A stretch of DNA of 64,000 nucleotides, from assembly GCA_002633025.1 (NCBI GenBank), contig NMRB01001159.1:111489-175488 (forward strand), written 5' to 3'. The notes below the pieces were generated by a model. It did not search any database. It worked only from the letters and a program-made list of their open reading frames with translations, and was not told where the DNA came from. This document shows positions 44,382 through 56,395 of the stretch, one piece after another; the first letter of the stretch is position 1, and each line of letters begins with the position of its first letter. The position numbers were made by a program, and so were the translations under genes. Source of the stretch: Notospermus geniculatus. Taxonomy: Eukaryota; Nemertea; Pilidiophora; Heteronemertea; Lineidae.

Positions 44382-47055
44382 GTATGTATCTGTTATTCCC
44401 ATCGAATAACTCCTTTAACTATTCTTTTTTGTTTTCCACAATTTTTTGTTTCATTTACCAAATTTCACCTTTTATTTGGGGTGTTGTAATTCATGGAAAA
44501 GCAGGAAACAAACTGTACATCCTTTACTTGAAATTTCCCCTAAGAAATCTGGTAGATAGTCCTCAAAGCTGAGGGTATTTTCTAGAAGTCAATGGCAAGA
44601 GTAATAAATTGATAAATAGAATACGGTTTATTTCCATGAATTGTATGCCCCATGTTTCACTACTCAGCTTTGTTAGCAAATATCTTAATACTTAGATCAC
44701 AAATTGAGAAGATAGACTTTGAACAATGACTTTTAGAAATTACCATGTTACAAACATTTTCAGACTTCATTTGAGGCATGAAAGAAAGTAAAAAAGTCAC
44801 TCAAAATTTGCTTGGCATCACTTAACTGCAATGGAAAATTTAATGTTTTAAGTCCAAATCTGCAACTAAAGTTTGTTCCGCATAGCAGGCAGATTTTAGC
44901 ACTTGTTTCATCTTGTCATCTGCAATGGCCTGAAAACCTGGAAAACCACATTGCCTGCAATCAGGTCGTCTAGCTATGGACGACCCCTGACTCGCAGTAT
45001 AATTTTTCGGTTGACGAATGGTAGTCAGGTGAGATGTGAGTTATGTGGTTTTTTGGTCGCTGAAAATGACAGGATTGAACAAGTGCCAAAAACTCCACAA
45101 CTAGTGGAACGCTTGATATTGTGCAGTCCAATGAAGACTGTAAAATGACAACTTACCGTTGATACTAGGGGTTGTGCCTTGTCAGTAGATATGCCTTGTA
45201 TTATATTCCTCACGTACGAGTCACTCCTGTTTGCTGGTATGGTGGATTTCACATGTCACTGATCCCAGTACTCCAAGTACTGGGTACCTGGGTACGCCTA
45301 ATGATATACACCTGTATGTATCAAAGGAAATCAGGTGAAATTGCCATAAGAGTGAGAATTCAGCCACTGCTTAAGTCTTTCTACTGACATGACATATCCC
45401 CTCTTTCCTACATGTAGTTAAGAGTTTTATCATCCGGCATACACCAAGTGATTCAGGTAATTTCATTATAAATTTGGCTTTATATTACATTTATATAAAT
45501 ATATCCACTTTTGGTCAAACAAGGTACAGTGTACAGATCTTACAGACTTTTTCGTGTAATGATAAAATTTTTCGTGTAATGATAAAATGTTTCGTGTAAT
45601 GGTAAGAAAACGACATGAAATTATCTGAATCACATGTAAAGCCTTGTGGAAAGCTCTTGCCTCAGCATATGCGGCTTTTGAACCTTTCAGTCTCATAGAG
45701 TATTATCAGCGGTTAGATCACCACATACATACATGTATGTTGCATTTTAGCATTGCTGTATCAGAAAACATGCTCAGTCTCATCAGCTTGAAATATGTTG
45801 GAAATGTTGGTAAATATTGAAGGGAACCGTAGAGTGTGTTATTGTCATTCATTCACTGACATTTGAAATATAAACAATGTGAAATATTGATGCCTTATAT
45901 GAAAATTGATAATGACAATGTGGTGATCTTACCGTTGACTGGTAATGGTGCCGTTTCTAGTTCACATCTTCTATGTTCCTTTTCACTTTTAGAGTGTTTT
46001 CTTTTCGTTCTTTAGTTTCCCACAGGAGTTTTGAACAGTGTGGTGCCACACGCTCACTTTCATTTTCATTGTTAGTTTCTTAGTGCAGTCAGTAGACTTC
46101 GATTTTAGATAGTATACTCTTTAAGGACTGGCAAACTATAATATCAACTGAATTAAACTTGAGACATTTCAGGCACTTTGAATGTTTACATTCACACACA
46201 CATGTGCACACACACAATGGCAAATACGTGAATAACACCCATGCATTGAATACTGCATGTTATAAAACAACAGAATTACATACAAAAGCTAGAATATAAA
46301 AAAGGATTTTCTAGTTGATCAACTTCAGTTTGACACTGTACATAATTCAGAAATCATTGACACCGATGTTGCACCTGTTAAACATTACCAAAATTGCACT
46401 TATTCACATATTTTGGATGTCACATCCCCACACATTACACCTCCCTCAGGGTTACTATAGTCAAGTTGACAGTAGCATCAAATACAGAACGTAGATTTGT
46501 GTTACCTTAGTTTGTATTCCATGCTATGATGTAAGGGTGTGTGCCCAGAAATAGCATTTGATTAACACCAGTATCAAAATAGTGAATTGAGAGCGATGTG
46601 CCTAGTATGCCATTTTTAGCTCGATGGATGATAATGTGCAAAATCAACATATAGCAGAAAAAAACAGAAATCTGGAGAAAGTTACCAACTTCATAATTCT
46701 TATTTAGATAAACCTACATAAGGCAAACAAAACCTCCACTGTCAAAGAAAGTTGCCTTGTCTATCCTTGAGGGGGGGGGGGGGATGAAAGCCAGAATCTC
46801 AAATGTGACATGGGAACTTTCATACCTAACACAGTCCTTAAAGAGTTCAACTTTTGTTTTCACTGCACCTTCTCGATTCATTTTGAAAACAACTAACTTT
46901 TGGCAAATTGATTGCCTAGAGCTGAAATACCATGTGTTACAGCTCATGTTTTAGCGATGTGACAAAAAGGCCGGCCACCCTGTTCAGAATTTTCCTGGGG
47001 AAACGCGTAGCCTTTGCGGGGCTGTGCTCTGATTCTTGGTTCTCTGTATTTACAG
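44382..47055 (+). other. cux1: Intron between CUT2 and CUT3
   Basis: 2.7 kb, AT-rich. Contains a 20-bp repeat in three copies (45551-45606, TTCGTGTAATGATAAAATTT) and CA-rich and G-run stretches (46195, 46771). No exon or clear transposon found. Confidence 0.65.
45551..45606 (+). repeat. 20-bp tandem repeat, three copies
   Basis: TTCGTGTAATGATAAAATTT repeated with small changes in the third copy. Confidence 0.75.
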
Positions 47056-47622
47056 CAGCGAAGGCTGCAGTTAAAGTAGAGGATACTCCTCCTCCTCCTC
47101 CTCCTCCACCTCTACAGACGCCTGTTCGTGCTTTCAAGAAAAAACACCGCTCTCGAACTTCATCACCTGCTGATAGATTCCTACCTAACAACCAGGCTAA
47201 TCATCAGCAAGTACCAGTCGTTAGTCTCCCTCAGGAAAATTCTGAAGTTCCAGTTGCCAAGTACTCAGCAGCGAGCACGCCACCGTGTCCAGTGCCGTGC
47301 CCTCCTCCGCCACCATGTCCACCATTATGCTCGCCTTATCACTCAACCACGTACGAGCTGAACGCTATCAGCAATGAATTAGACACTCTAGCGATTACGA
47401 GTCAAGTGAAAGAAGTTCTTCAGGTCAATAATCTCGGACAGAGATTATTCGGCGAAGCCATAATAGGCCTGTCGCAGGGATCCGTTAGTGAATTGCTGTC
47501 AAAGCCGAAACCTTGGCAAATGTTGAGTCTGAAAGGCCGGGAGCCTTTTATCAAGATGTTCAAATGGTTGAATGATCCACGTAATGTGGATAGACTACGC
47601 TCATTTCAAGCCGAACAAAAAG
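47056..47622 (+). CDS. cux1: CUT3 exon with polyproline linker
   Basis: Exon of 567 nt (189 codons, phase 1 to 1) between TTTACAG and AAAG|GTAAAG. It encodes a linker with a run of eight prolines ([15 protein letters not shown]), a basic patch KKKHRSR and a Cys/Pro-rich part, then CUT3 (about 47373 to the end) with the core [19 protein letters not shown] and [17 protein letters not shown] is intact here, unlike in CUT1a and CUT1b. The acceptor is a NAGNAG tandem (CAGCAG at 47053-47058), so isoforms with or without one Ala are possible. The preceding intron holds no other coding segment that I can support. Confidence 0.94.
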
Positions 47623-48441
47623 GTAAAGGCCTCCCTTACCCTTCTCTGCCCCCTACCTTAATCCTTCTCTGTCCGGTCACAACCTGTCTATATCATCAGC
47701 ACCGGCAACCTCGACTGCCGACTTCGGTGGGAGTGAAAAAGATGGCTTTAGAATCAAATTTTACTTGCGGTGGGGTGTGTTTTGTTTACTAGTATTTGTT
47801 TATTTGGTGAACAGGTTGTCTGCTAAGCCTTTGATTTTGATGAAGGGTGATCTGACGTGGGTACTTTGTCTGACGACTGAGGAGCAAAGCATAATATGTA
47901 GTTGCAAATAATTCTGGCCTGAATCATGATATGACAAGGGAATCTGCTGGAATCGATCACAAAACGAATACACCAAGAAAATATTGCTTTGGGAATCATG
48001 GTGAAGGAAAGAGTAGTTCATTGCTTTATCCTTCTGCTTTATTTCATTGAGAGGGCAGCTCTGATTTTCGATCGTGAAAGCAGTGAACCCAGTTTCTTTC
48101 TCATTTAATAGCTGCTAGCAAATTTTGTTCATAGTATCATTTGATTTCACTTTGACATAAGATTTTAACCATTTACGTAACATTGAGCGTATCAGCAACT
48201 CTTGTGTCTCAAATAGTTCTGGTAGTTCCTTCGGCAGATAGGCGTGTAGTTGTACCTGCGTTTCTGCCCAGTAGCTACAAAACCTGCAAAAAATCAACAG
48301 AATGCAAGTAACAATGATGTAGTCGTAATCATAGCTGAAGTTTAGCTGCATGAAGCATGCCATAATCTAGTCTGATCTTGATTTTGATTTACAGAAAGTT
48401 TGACTCTGAAATTAAAAATGCAAATATTGAATATAAGTAGA

Positions 48442-48777
48442 TGTGACCCTCCGCCACAAAACCAGTGTAAAGTCACATGGAAAATGAGCCTAAACGTACC
48501 GACATGACACCAGGAGATAGAAACAGGATCACTCAGATTTCACAATAGACAGACAACACTGAAATTGACAAATGTTACCCTCCACCACAAAACCAGTCAT
48601 CAGACACTCTGAGGTTGGCAAGTTCAGACCAATGTATTTGTCAATTTCAGTATTGTCTGCGTGTCTGTTGTGAAGTCTCGGCGATTCTATTTCTGTCTTT
48701 ATCTCTGGGTATCATGTCGGTACGTTCAGGCTCATTTTCCATGCGACTTTACACTGGTTTCATTGTGGAGGGTCACA
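48442..48777. mobile_element. Composite MITE upstream of the homeodomain exon
   Basis: Outer ends TGTGACCCTCCGCCACAAAA and TTCATTGTGGAGGGTCACA. A second left end, ACCCTCCACCACAAAACCAG, appears inside near 48577, so two family members are joined in opposite orientation. Same family as 12816-13017. It ends 92 bp before coding exon 48870. Confidence 0.75.
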
Positions 48778-48869
48778 TATATTGATCAATAATTTAATGA
48801 AATATATTTTTTTGTGATTTTCATCTTTCATTGCCTTTTATATTGACAAGTTTTCCTTTCCTGTTTCAG

Positions 48870-49825
48870 CCCACAGAAAGAGAAAGAATCACCATATCAA
48901 CGTGAACGAGGATCATCAGTCCCTGGAGAGTACGAGCCCTTCATCTCTGCCGGCAAAGAAACCACGGGTCTTCTTCTCTGAAGAACAGAAGGAGACCCTT
49001 CGTCAAACATATCTACAAGACCCATATCCTAATCAGAGCATGATAGAGAATTTGGCCATGCAGCTTGGTGTAAGCCCGAAAACTGTCATAAATTGGTTCC
49101 ATAATCATCGCATGCGAACAAAACAGCAAGCGCACCCGGCGACGCCCACCGACGAGAATCCGACTTCGGATTCGGAAAATATGCCAGTGAAAAATGAGGA
49201 TGGAGAAACTATGTCTGATAATAGTGAACTATCGAATGACTATAATCAGTACATGCATTCTCAGAGTCGTGAAATGACGCAGTGGATGTTCCCGTCTTTC
49301 GAACCTGTGAACTTGAGTCGGGCATCCTCCGTGAATTCATTTGAGAGTAATCATATTGTTGAAAATGGCAGCAGTGGGAAGATAGGCGATGCGAGCTCAG
49401 ACTCGGAGAGTTTGTATAACGGTGTCGACGGGCAGAGACGTTTAATGCTGTCGGCATCGAACAGGCGCAAGTCGGCTAAGCCGCAATGGGTGTATCAGGG
49501 CATACAGCTTGATAAATCTCAGCGTCAGGATGGGGTTGACATGCCAGTTATGAGTGAAGGAAGCGACGTCGTGACGACAGCGGGCGACCACAGTGAGCGG
49601 TCGACGCCGGCTACTGCTGTGTCTGTTGTCAGCCATGATAGTCGGCAGGAACCCGAGGATCTCTCAACGGACGGGTTGCAACGGAACACCAAGATCAAGA
49701 AGTTGCAGAAAGGTATAGAACGATCTGAGATGGAGTGGGAGGAGGTCGACCGGTCGGAGAAGATATCAAGACTAGAGAAGAATCTCCACGAAGAGAATGG
49801 AAAAGAAGAGCATTGGGAGTTTTAA
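48870..49825 (+). CDS. cux1: Last coding exon: Cut-type homeodomain and C-terminus
   Basis: Exon of 956 nt from CTGTTTCAG to a TAA stop at 49823-49825. It opens AHRKRKNHH; the homeodomain starts near 48956 (KKPRVFFSEEQKETLRQTYL) and ends RMRTKQQ. The recognition helix KTVINWFHNHRMR has His at homeodomain position 50, the hallmark of the Cut class, with the invariant Trp48, Phe49 and Asn51. Downstream are a Ser/Asp-rich segment with conserved-looking QWVYQGIQLDKSQ, EPEDLS, and a charged end SRLEKNLHEE with WEF before the stop; as I recall, vertebrate CUX1 also ends in a RLEK helix and WEF. In vertebrates the C-terminus carries repression domains. A two-base shift of the donor-like AAAG|GTATAG at 49711 could in theory extend splicing, but the WEF end argues for reading through. 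Confidence 0.95.
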
Positions 49826-51756
49826 AACTTTGTCAAATTATCTGGTGGCCATATTTCACTTTTTGGCAGCCTTGCGTGAAATTGGCACCAATTTTATGGT
49901 TGTGTGACATTTTATGCCTTGACTAGTTGTGTTAATACCCAAGTGTACTGTGCTGTCACTTCGGGCCTCGTCAAGGCGTGTTGGTGCTTTTTCATGGATC
50001 AGCCCAGCATGTGTGTTGGTGATTGTGATGTCCGAGGAGAAGCCTTGCTCATGTTTTCCATTGAGGTCTTATCTGCTTCTCCGGGGCGGCTGGTGTATGC
50101 CCTCGGGTTGGTCTATGTCTTCATATTGCCTTCTTCCTAAATTTTGTACTGTGAAGGTTTTCTCAACTGTTGATCGAACTTTTTGCATGTGTTGTTTGTT
50201 GCTCATCTCGCACACGTCTCGAAGCGTTTGCGTCAGAATATCGCCACACTATGATGTATCTTTTATTTTTCATTACTTAAAAAAGATAATGCTGCTCTCC
50301 AGGGATATTTTGATGCAGTTGTTTCGATTCTATCGTCATCTTCCTTCTTCACCATTTAATCTCCATTTTGCACAGATCTATATTTTCTGAAAAGTTTTGT
50401 TCTGTTTTCAAATGGACGTTCAAGTGGCACATCTAACTTCAGTATGTGTTCTGTGTATACTTTTTGTTATGTAGACTAGGATCGTGACTTGGCCGAAGTT
50501 TAGGGCATGTGAATTATCCCAAAGGGGAAGTGCAGTTTGTTCACTGACATATCTTGGCAGTATCTGATGGAAGTGTCTAGAATGTAGTCCCCTGAAGTGA
50601 AATCGATTTCGCTCTTAGAGCTAAGAATTGAGGAATTCTTGGTTGCTTTACCTGAACATGGTGAAATCCAGAACATGTCCTAATTTTTAAGCAGGGTTAG
50701 TGACAGTTAAGTTTGATTTCGTGTCATGGTATGATTACATTCATGCTCAATGTTCAAAAGCAACTCCGAATTTTTGAAATCGTTAGTGACGGAAGTATCT
50801 GGACATAGTATCTAGAAATATAGAAATTTCCTCTGAATGAAGTGAAATCGATTCGTTTAGAGATACCGTATTAATTAAGAAATTCTTGGAAGTGAATCTC
50901 TGGACTGTTTGGGAACAAATTGCCTTCCGTTTTAATATCTGGCAAATATCTTAATCTTCCTAACTCAGTATTCTTGCATTGTACTCCAATATTACTTTAC
51001 TCTTAATTATATCGAGTAGATCAGTATCAGTGTCGAGTATTTCAATTTAAGACACAACTTCTCATCTGTCGCCGACAATTGACAGGTGACCAGCGCTGTA
51101 TAGCCAAACTTTACTGTTCTCATTCTTCTTGTGATTTGAATGTCATTCAAACAGTCACTTTGTGCTGTCTTGCCAGAACGCTACTGTTCTTCAAATTTTA
51201 CCTCAGACTTTTTCTCGAATTAATGGAATCTTTGTATCCTTATGGAATTTCAGATCTGCATATAAATTTTTATCATCCCGTGTTGTGAAATTATATTTTC
51301 TATCGTTCGAGTATCTTTTCCAAGTCCACAACATTATATCGATGTCACTTTCTTACTCTGCGTCTTTGTAAAGTTCGTAATCTCACCGTTTTCTGCCTTA
51401 CTACCCATTCTCATGAGACATTTGCATCATCATATCAAGAAAAAGGGAAGTGTTATTGGTATTTCTGATTATGATGAAATTTAGTGACTCTCAGTGTTGC
51501 ATGAATTTCCATATTCTACTAGTTTCTATTTAATTGATTTTATGATCCTGCTCAGCAGCAGACTCTAGATTAACCCACTATATCATGCTATATCATCAGT
51601 GTCGCCCATCGTGGGTACATCACCTGGTTGGCAACATCCTTTTGACATTGTGATTCTGACGCTGCGAACTCATGCTTCCCAACCTAGGAAATCCAGTTTC
51701 ACTCGGCTCAACGTACTCTGCATCACTTCGTAATTTAGTTCACAATTAAAGGAATA

Positions 51757-51985
51757 CTGTAAAGCAGGAAAATTTCGCGTGCAGGAAATTTTCGCGAATT
51801 TCGCGAGAGTGTATGAGTCGCGAAAATTTCCTGTCGCGAATATGAGTACACGCAAGTGATAAGTATAGACCGTGAAAAAAAAATGAAAAAAAATGGCAGA
51901 GACTCGCGAAAATATCCTGCCGTGAATATGTCTATAATTCTTGATTCGCGAAAATTGCCAGCCGCGAAATTATCTTGCTTTACAG
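51757..51985. mobile_element. TA-flanked MITE in the 3' region
   Basis: Ends CTGTAAAGCAGGAAAATTTC and AATTATCTTGCTTTACAG are inverted, flanked by TA. The inside is made of repeated TTTCGCG/CGCGAAA words. 229 bp, no coding. Confidence 0.78.
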
Positions 51986-53009
51986 TACACCTGCCTTGTT
52001 TTTTTTTGGGGGGGGGAGGGGGGCTTTGCCAGTGTGGATTGGAGTCACTGCCATGGTCATCATATGGCTACTCAAATGGCAAGTTACTACCGGTAATCAT
52101 ATTCATTTGCTAAGACTTCCTAAGTTATGTAATGCAAACGTCTTGATAAAATCCTGTCAGTTTTTTTAACTAAATATTAAACCTAATCACTGGAGTGTTC
52201 TGTGTTCATGCTAGGCCCCTTCCTCTACATGTTATACATGTTGTTGCTAATTCTATACTAGTACGGTACCTAAATGGTGTCTCATCTGATACATGTCCAT
52301 GGCAAATGGATGGGACTAGTGACTTGATATATGGATTCAATACTTTATCTAATGCTGAATCTCTCCCAGTGAAGTACCCGCTTGACTTTCTATCCCAATG
52401 GGTGGCGCTGCTAGTATAAGACCCGTAAGATGCTAAAAATTGTGGCAAATCATAGCATTGACGTTGTGCAACAGGGCGTAAATAAGGTCTCGTGCTTGCA
52501 GCCCTGTTTTGTGGATAAGTTTTGCAGGTTCCTGATCTGGAGGCCCTCAGAGCTCTTCTTTGCAAGTTCTCTGAAGTAAGTTCTTCTATCTTGAAATCTC
52601 ATGTTTCAGAAAGAATCTCTGAGCATAATTCGTTCTAAAAAACTGCCAAAGATTTCAGTGTGAAAAACCGTGTTTTTTGTCTGACAACTCAGTCATCTAC
52701 CTGCATCCATTGCCAGTGTTTCTAAACATGCAGATTCGGTCATTTCTATACTCAGGCCACATGGCTGTCTGATGTGTTACGATCAGTCTTCAGTCTGACT
52801 TGACTGTATTGGATACACCCCAAATTTTTTGTGGCTTGACCAAATTCTTGACAGTGCAATCTGAATCCTCTGGGCTGCCGAATTATACTGGCCTAGGATG
52901 ACCTAGTCATGTGGGAAAGTTGGCCGGTTGCGAGTTGCTTTAATCAGTTGGTCGCAAGCTTCTTCAACCATTGTTTGTGCAAGCCAAACTTGCACTTGGT
53001 CAAGGTACA

Positions 53010-53402
53010 GGGGGCAAGTCCACGGTCAAATTCATGATATTTTTTTACTTGTTCGGTGCGGTCTCTGTGACTCATGGCACCAAAGGACAATTGGGTACCC
53101 TGCATCATGTCAGGCTCTTTTCTTTCTATGCCCCTGCTATGAATTAAGTTCGTTGTGATTCATAATCAGTGCACTGTTTGCTGATTAGTTGCGTCACGGA
53201 CAAGATGTCATGTCCGTGACGCAACTAATTAGCAAACAATGCCTTAATCATGAGTCACAATGAACTTAATTCATACCAGGGGGCGTAGAAGGACAAGAGG
53301 CTGACATGAATCAGAGTATTTCATCTTTCTGTGGTTCCAAAAGTTGCAGAAACAGCATTGAATAAGTGAAAGGTTGTCACATCCGAGAACGTGGACTTGC
53401 CC
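53010..53402. mobile_element. ~390-bp foldback in the 3' region
   Basis: Outer GGGGCAAGTCCACG (53010) pairs with CGTGGACTTGCCCC (53389-53402); inner AGTTGCGTCACGGACA pairs with TGTCCGTGACGCAACT around a centre at 53210. Middle words (TGAATTAAGTTC, GTCAGGCTCTT) also pair, so nearly the whole stretch folds back. Confidence 0.8.
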
Positions 53403-54715
53403 CAAGTGAGTCTACCTTCGTACCACAGGTAGAGATCCAAGTTAAAGGCACATGAAAATGATGAGCTGTATCAGTTATATATTGTTCTAATCTTGAACTG
53501 CATTTATTTCGTTTTGAAACACAATACTGTTGTGTCCTCTGAAGCGAGTGGTGTCTAACCTTATTAACACTGCACACATATTTATTGGTGCCATTTCATT
53601 GTGTCATTGTTTCACTTACTGCCAAACTGAGAGAATTCAAACACGTTTTAAAAATTCCGTGAATTGTTTTCAATTTCATTCGAAATAATCGCCATTGTAG
53701 ATTTATCACAGTGGGTTTTTTCAACGCATTTTATTGTTACATTACATCGTGTTGTCATTTTCATTGTGAAATACATGTAATAATATTGTCATTTTACCTT
53801 TTCACGCCGAAGACGAAGATCTAAAATGGATGTAACAAAGATTTCAAAAAAGTGCAAATTATGATGTGCATTTTATCTATCTTTTCGATCATTTCTAAAA
53901 AAATTGGATGTCGTGAATTTTTGAAACATGGCTAATCAGAAAAGAATTGTTGGTATCATGAACACATATTATTAATCAAGTACACCATGAGTTATAGGAA
54001 GTTTGATAAAATTTTAAGAAGGTGTCTACGATTATCAAATTTTGTTTAATGAACATCCACTAATTTTAAGTTACGGTACATTTTAGATATTTCTGATATG
54101 TTTTTGGAAAGTGCTCGTAACTGTCACTTCAGCAGAAATCTTCAAAATTCAGTTTTGAATTATGGTATAAGAAGACTTCTTCATGGTCTTTTTACTTTGG
54201 TCGTGGAAGGGTTAAAAATTTTATACATTCATTCCAAATATTTGCGTTTTCCTTGTTGTGCTTCGATGAACTCTGTGATGATAGTCGTTTTGAAGAATGT
54301 GAGAATTTAGAACAAAGTCATGACGTCATAACATCACATTCAGCCGAAAAACGGCCTTTCTCTATATTTTTGAAACTTTACCGTTCAGAGTTTGTCGTTC
54401 CTTAATATAATCATCCGTGTTGCACTAAACCTCTGCTCCGACATTCCCTGTGTATTAACTGATCATTTTTATACAGCAGTTAACTCTAATAGTGGATTCT
54501 GTTGTATAACAACACATTTTTTTTCTGGAGATCCCTAACAGTTGTGTACTTTTCAAGAGTGTTGCAGAAGACGCTGTCATGCGCAATTAGAGATGTCTCC
54601 AAAATGAGTGGCTAACATCGCAACTGCATTGTGTATGTTGGTATAACATGCCACTGCAAATAGCGCCAGACTCAATATTAGTCAGAAATTTCATTCTGCA
54701 TGATGGTGTCTACAG

Positions 54716-54926
54716 CTAGGAATCTACTGCTGATTTTCTGCTTTGCAACTTGCTTTGCAACCTGCTACCGGTGATTGAATACGACTGCAAGGAACTGATA
54801 CCGGTCGCCGACCTGAAATTGATCACATCTTTGCCATTGGTGGAAATCAGGTCTAGCTATTCCACTACGGCAATCGAGTGCCCAGTTGGAAAGCAAAATC
54901 AGGTTGAAAATCACAGGTGGATTCCC
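54716..54926. mobile_element. MITE with CTAGGAATC ends (copy 2, opposite orientation)
   Basis: Family member of 5964-6187 in reverse orientation: CTAGGAATCTACTGCTGATT, GGAACTGATACCGGTCGCCG and AAAATCACAGGTGGATTCC. The right end is somewhat degraded. Confidence 0.68.
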
Positions 54927-55982
54927 CACTTAAGACTACATCGGTTAGGACTGTTTCATGGCAATGGCTGCCATTAATGGTGCCCAGCTCTCAATTCAAT
55001 ATTCACCGTTCAATATTGAATGCTCTCGATTAAATCTTTTCAATGGAAAACCTGTGGTGGAAAATGGGTTCATTGTATTGGCATTAGATAAAAATCACCC
55101 AAGCTTCCCCTTCACATTTGCCTCTCATCATCAATTTCACAAATTGTAGAAATTTCTGGTGTTTGGAATTCTTGTGTCTTCTATTAATCTTCCTTTGTAC
55201 ATTGTTGCATCTTTGTTTTACCTTTCATACAAATTACCTATACATAAAGAGATCGTGTAAGCTTACATTTTGATGTCGAAGATGATTGTGGTTTATCGTG
55301 TATAAGAAACGTATAAATGTATAAAATTTCAAAGATTTTTACTCCTATTTTTCCATTTGAACTTTTTGAAATTTTCCATGTAGTGGGTTAGTGTATGAAA
55401 CATTTTGAACTTCAAGTCCTTATACGCTGTATATCTGTACGTTTTACTATGGTTGCATGTATTTTATAATGAAAACAAAATTCATCTTTATTTTTCATCA
55501 TAGTTTAGAATGGGATGTTAATTGGTTGGAGATGGATCATTAGTGAAAAAAAGATTTGCAACCTAAATTATAAGCATTTTAAGATTCTCATGGTAAAAAG
55601 GAATGAAATTACTGCTCCTACATGTTCCTTCTTACATGTACTTCTGTTAAATTTGCTTCCAAATATGTGAAAGTGGTCATATTTACCGGACTTTACTTTC
55701 TTATAAAGCATTTTAGTTCAGATACAATATTCATTTACAATTTGCTGAACTGCACATTATTATTTCATTAAAAGAAGATCTAGCCTTAGGAAGAGATTTG
55801 TTTCATTTTAAGAATACTCATTTTTGTCCTCGACGTTTTAGGGAGACAAATGCTCACTCTCTGCTCCATTAAGTTTGTTGCTTCCACTTTCCTAAACATT
55901 TGTTCTGTTGTCTTCCATTTATCTTCAGAATCTGTTTATCTTAACAAGTTTAGCAGTCACTCACCTACTGCTTGGGTACTTT

Positions 55983-56395
55983 TGAAGCAACTGCTTCATC
56001 CAAGATTGGGTACTTTTCTTTGGGGTATTTTAGAAGCGACTGCTTCATCCAAGATTGGGTACTTTGGGGTATTTAGAAGCAACTGCTTCATCCAAGATTG
56101 GGTACCTCAGGGTATTTTTAGAAGCAACTGCTTCATCTGAGAATGAGTACTTTAAGAAGTAACTCCTCCTGTAAGCTGGGGTACTTTTGGGTACTTAAGA
56201 AACAAAAAGACTCTGAACATGGGTACTTTGGGGTATTTTTGAAGCAATTCCTTCATCTGAGAATGGGTACTTTAAGAAGCAACTCCTCCTGTAAGCTGGG
56301 GTACTTTTGGGTACTTAGGCCTAAGAAACAAAACGACTCTGAACATGGGTACTTTGGGGTATTTTTGAAGCAACTCCTTCATCCAAGCTTGGGTA
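55983..56395 (+). repeat. Diverged minisatellite (GGGTACTTTGGGGTATTT)
   Basis: Roughly 45-50-bp units around GAAGCAACTGCTTCATCCAAG and GGGTACTTTGGGGTATTT, about eight of them, with a higher-order repeat (GTAAGCTGGGGTACTTTTGG twice). Open frames through it are repeat by-products. Confidence 0.75.

Larger units (their letters stand above)
8618..49825 (+). other. cux1: CUX/Cut-class homeobox gene, 3' part (gene extent)
   Basis: Extent of the only recognisable gene, from the first coding exon seen to the stop codon. CUT domains bind DNA together with the homeodomain, and CUX/Cut proteins are nuclear transcription factors, often repressors, in cell fate and neuron development (family knowledge). 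The exons run in the order coiled coil, CUT1a, CUT1b, linker, CUT2, CUT3, homeodomain, C-terminus, and join in one open frame of about 1,482 residues when one copy of the duplicated 49-nt exon is used. Earlier coiled-coil exons and the promoter must lie left of the window; I found none in 1-8617. Vertebrates have CUX1 and CUX2, while invertebrates usually have one gene, so the symbol marks the ortholog group only. No exons of the alternative Golgi product CASP (transmembrane C-terminus) were found downstream. Confidence 0.93.

Noticed and set aside
49700-49730. Extra intron in the last coding exon (AAAG|GTATAG donor-like site)
   Set aside because: The frame continues through to a charged helix and a WEF end like the one I recall for vertebrate CUX1, so reading through is preferred.
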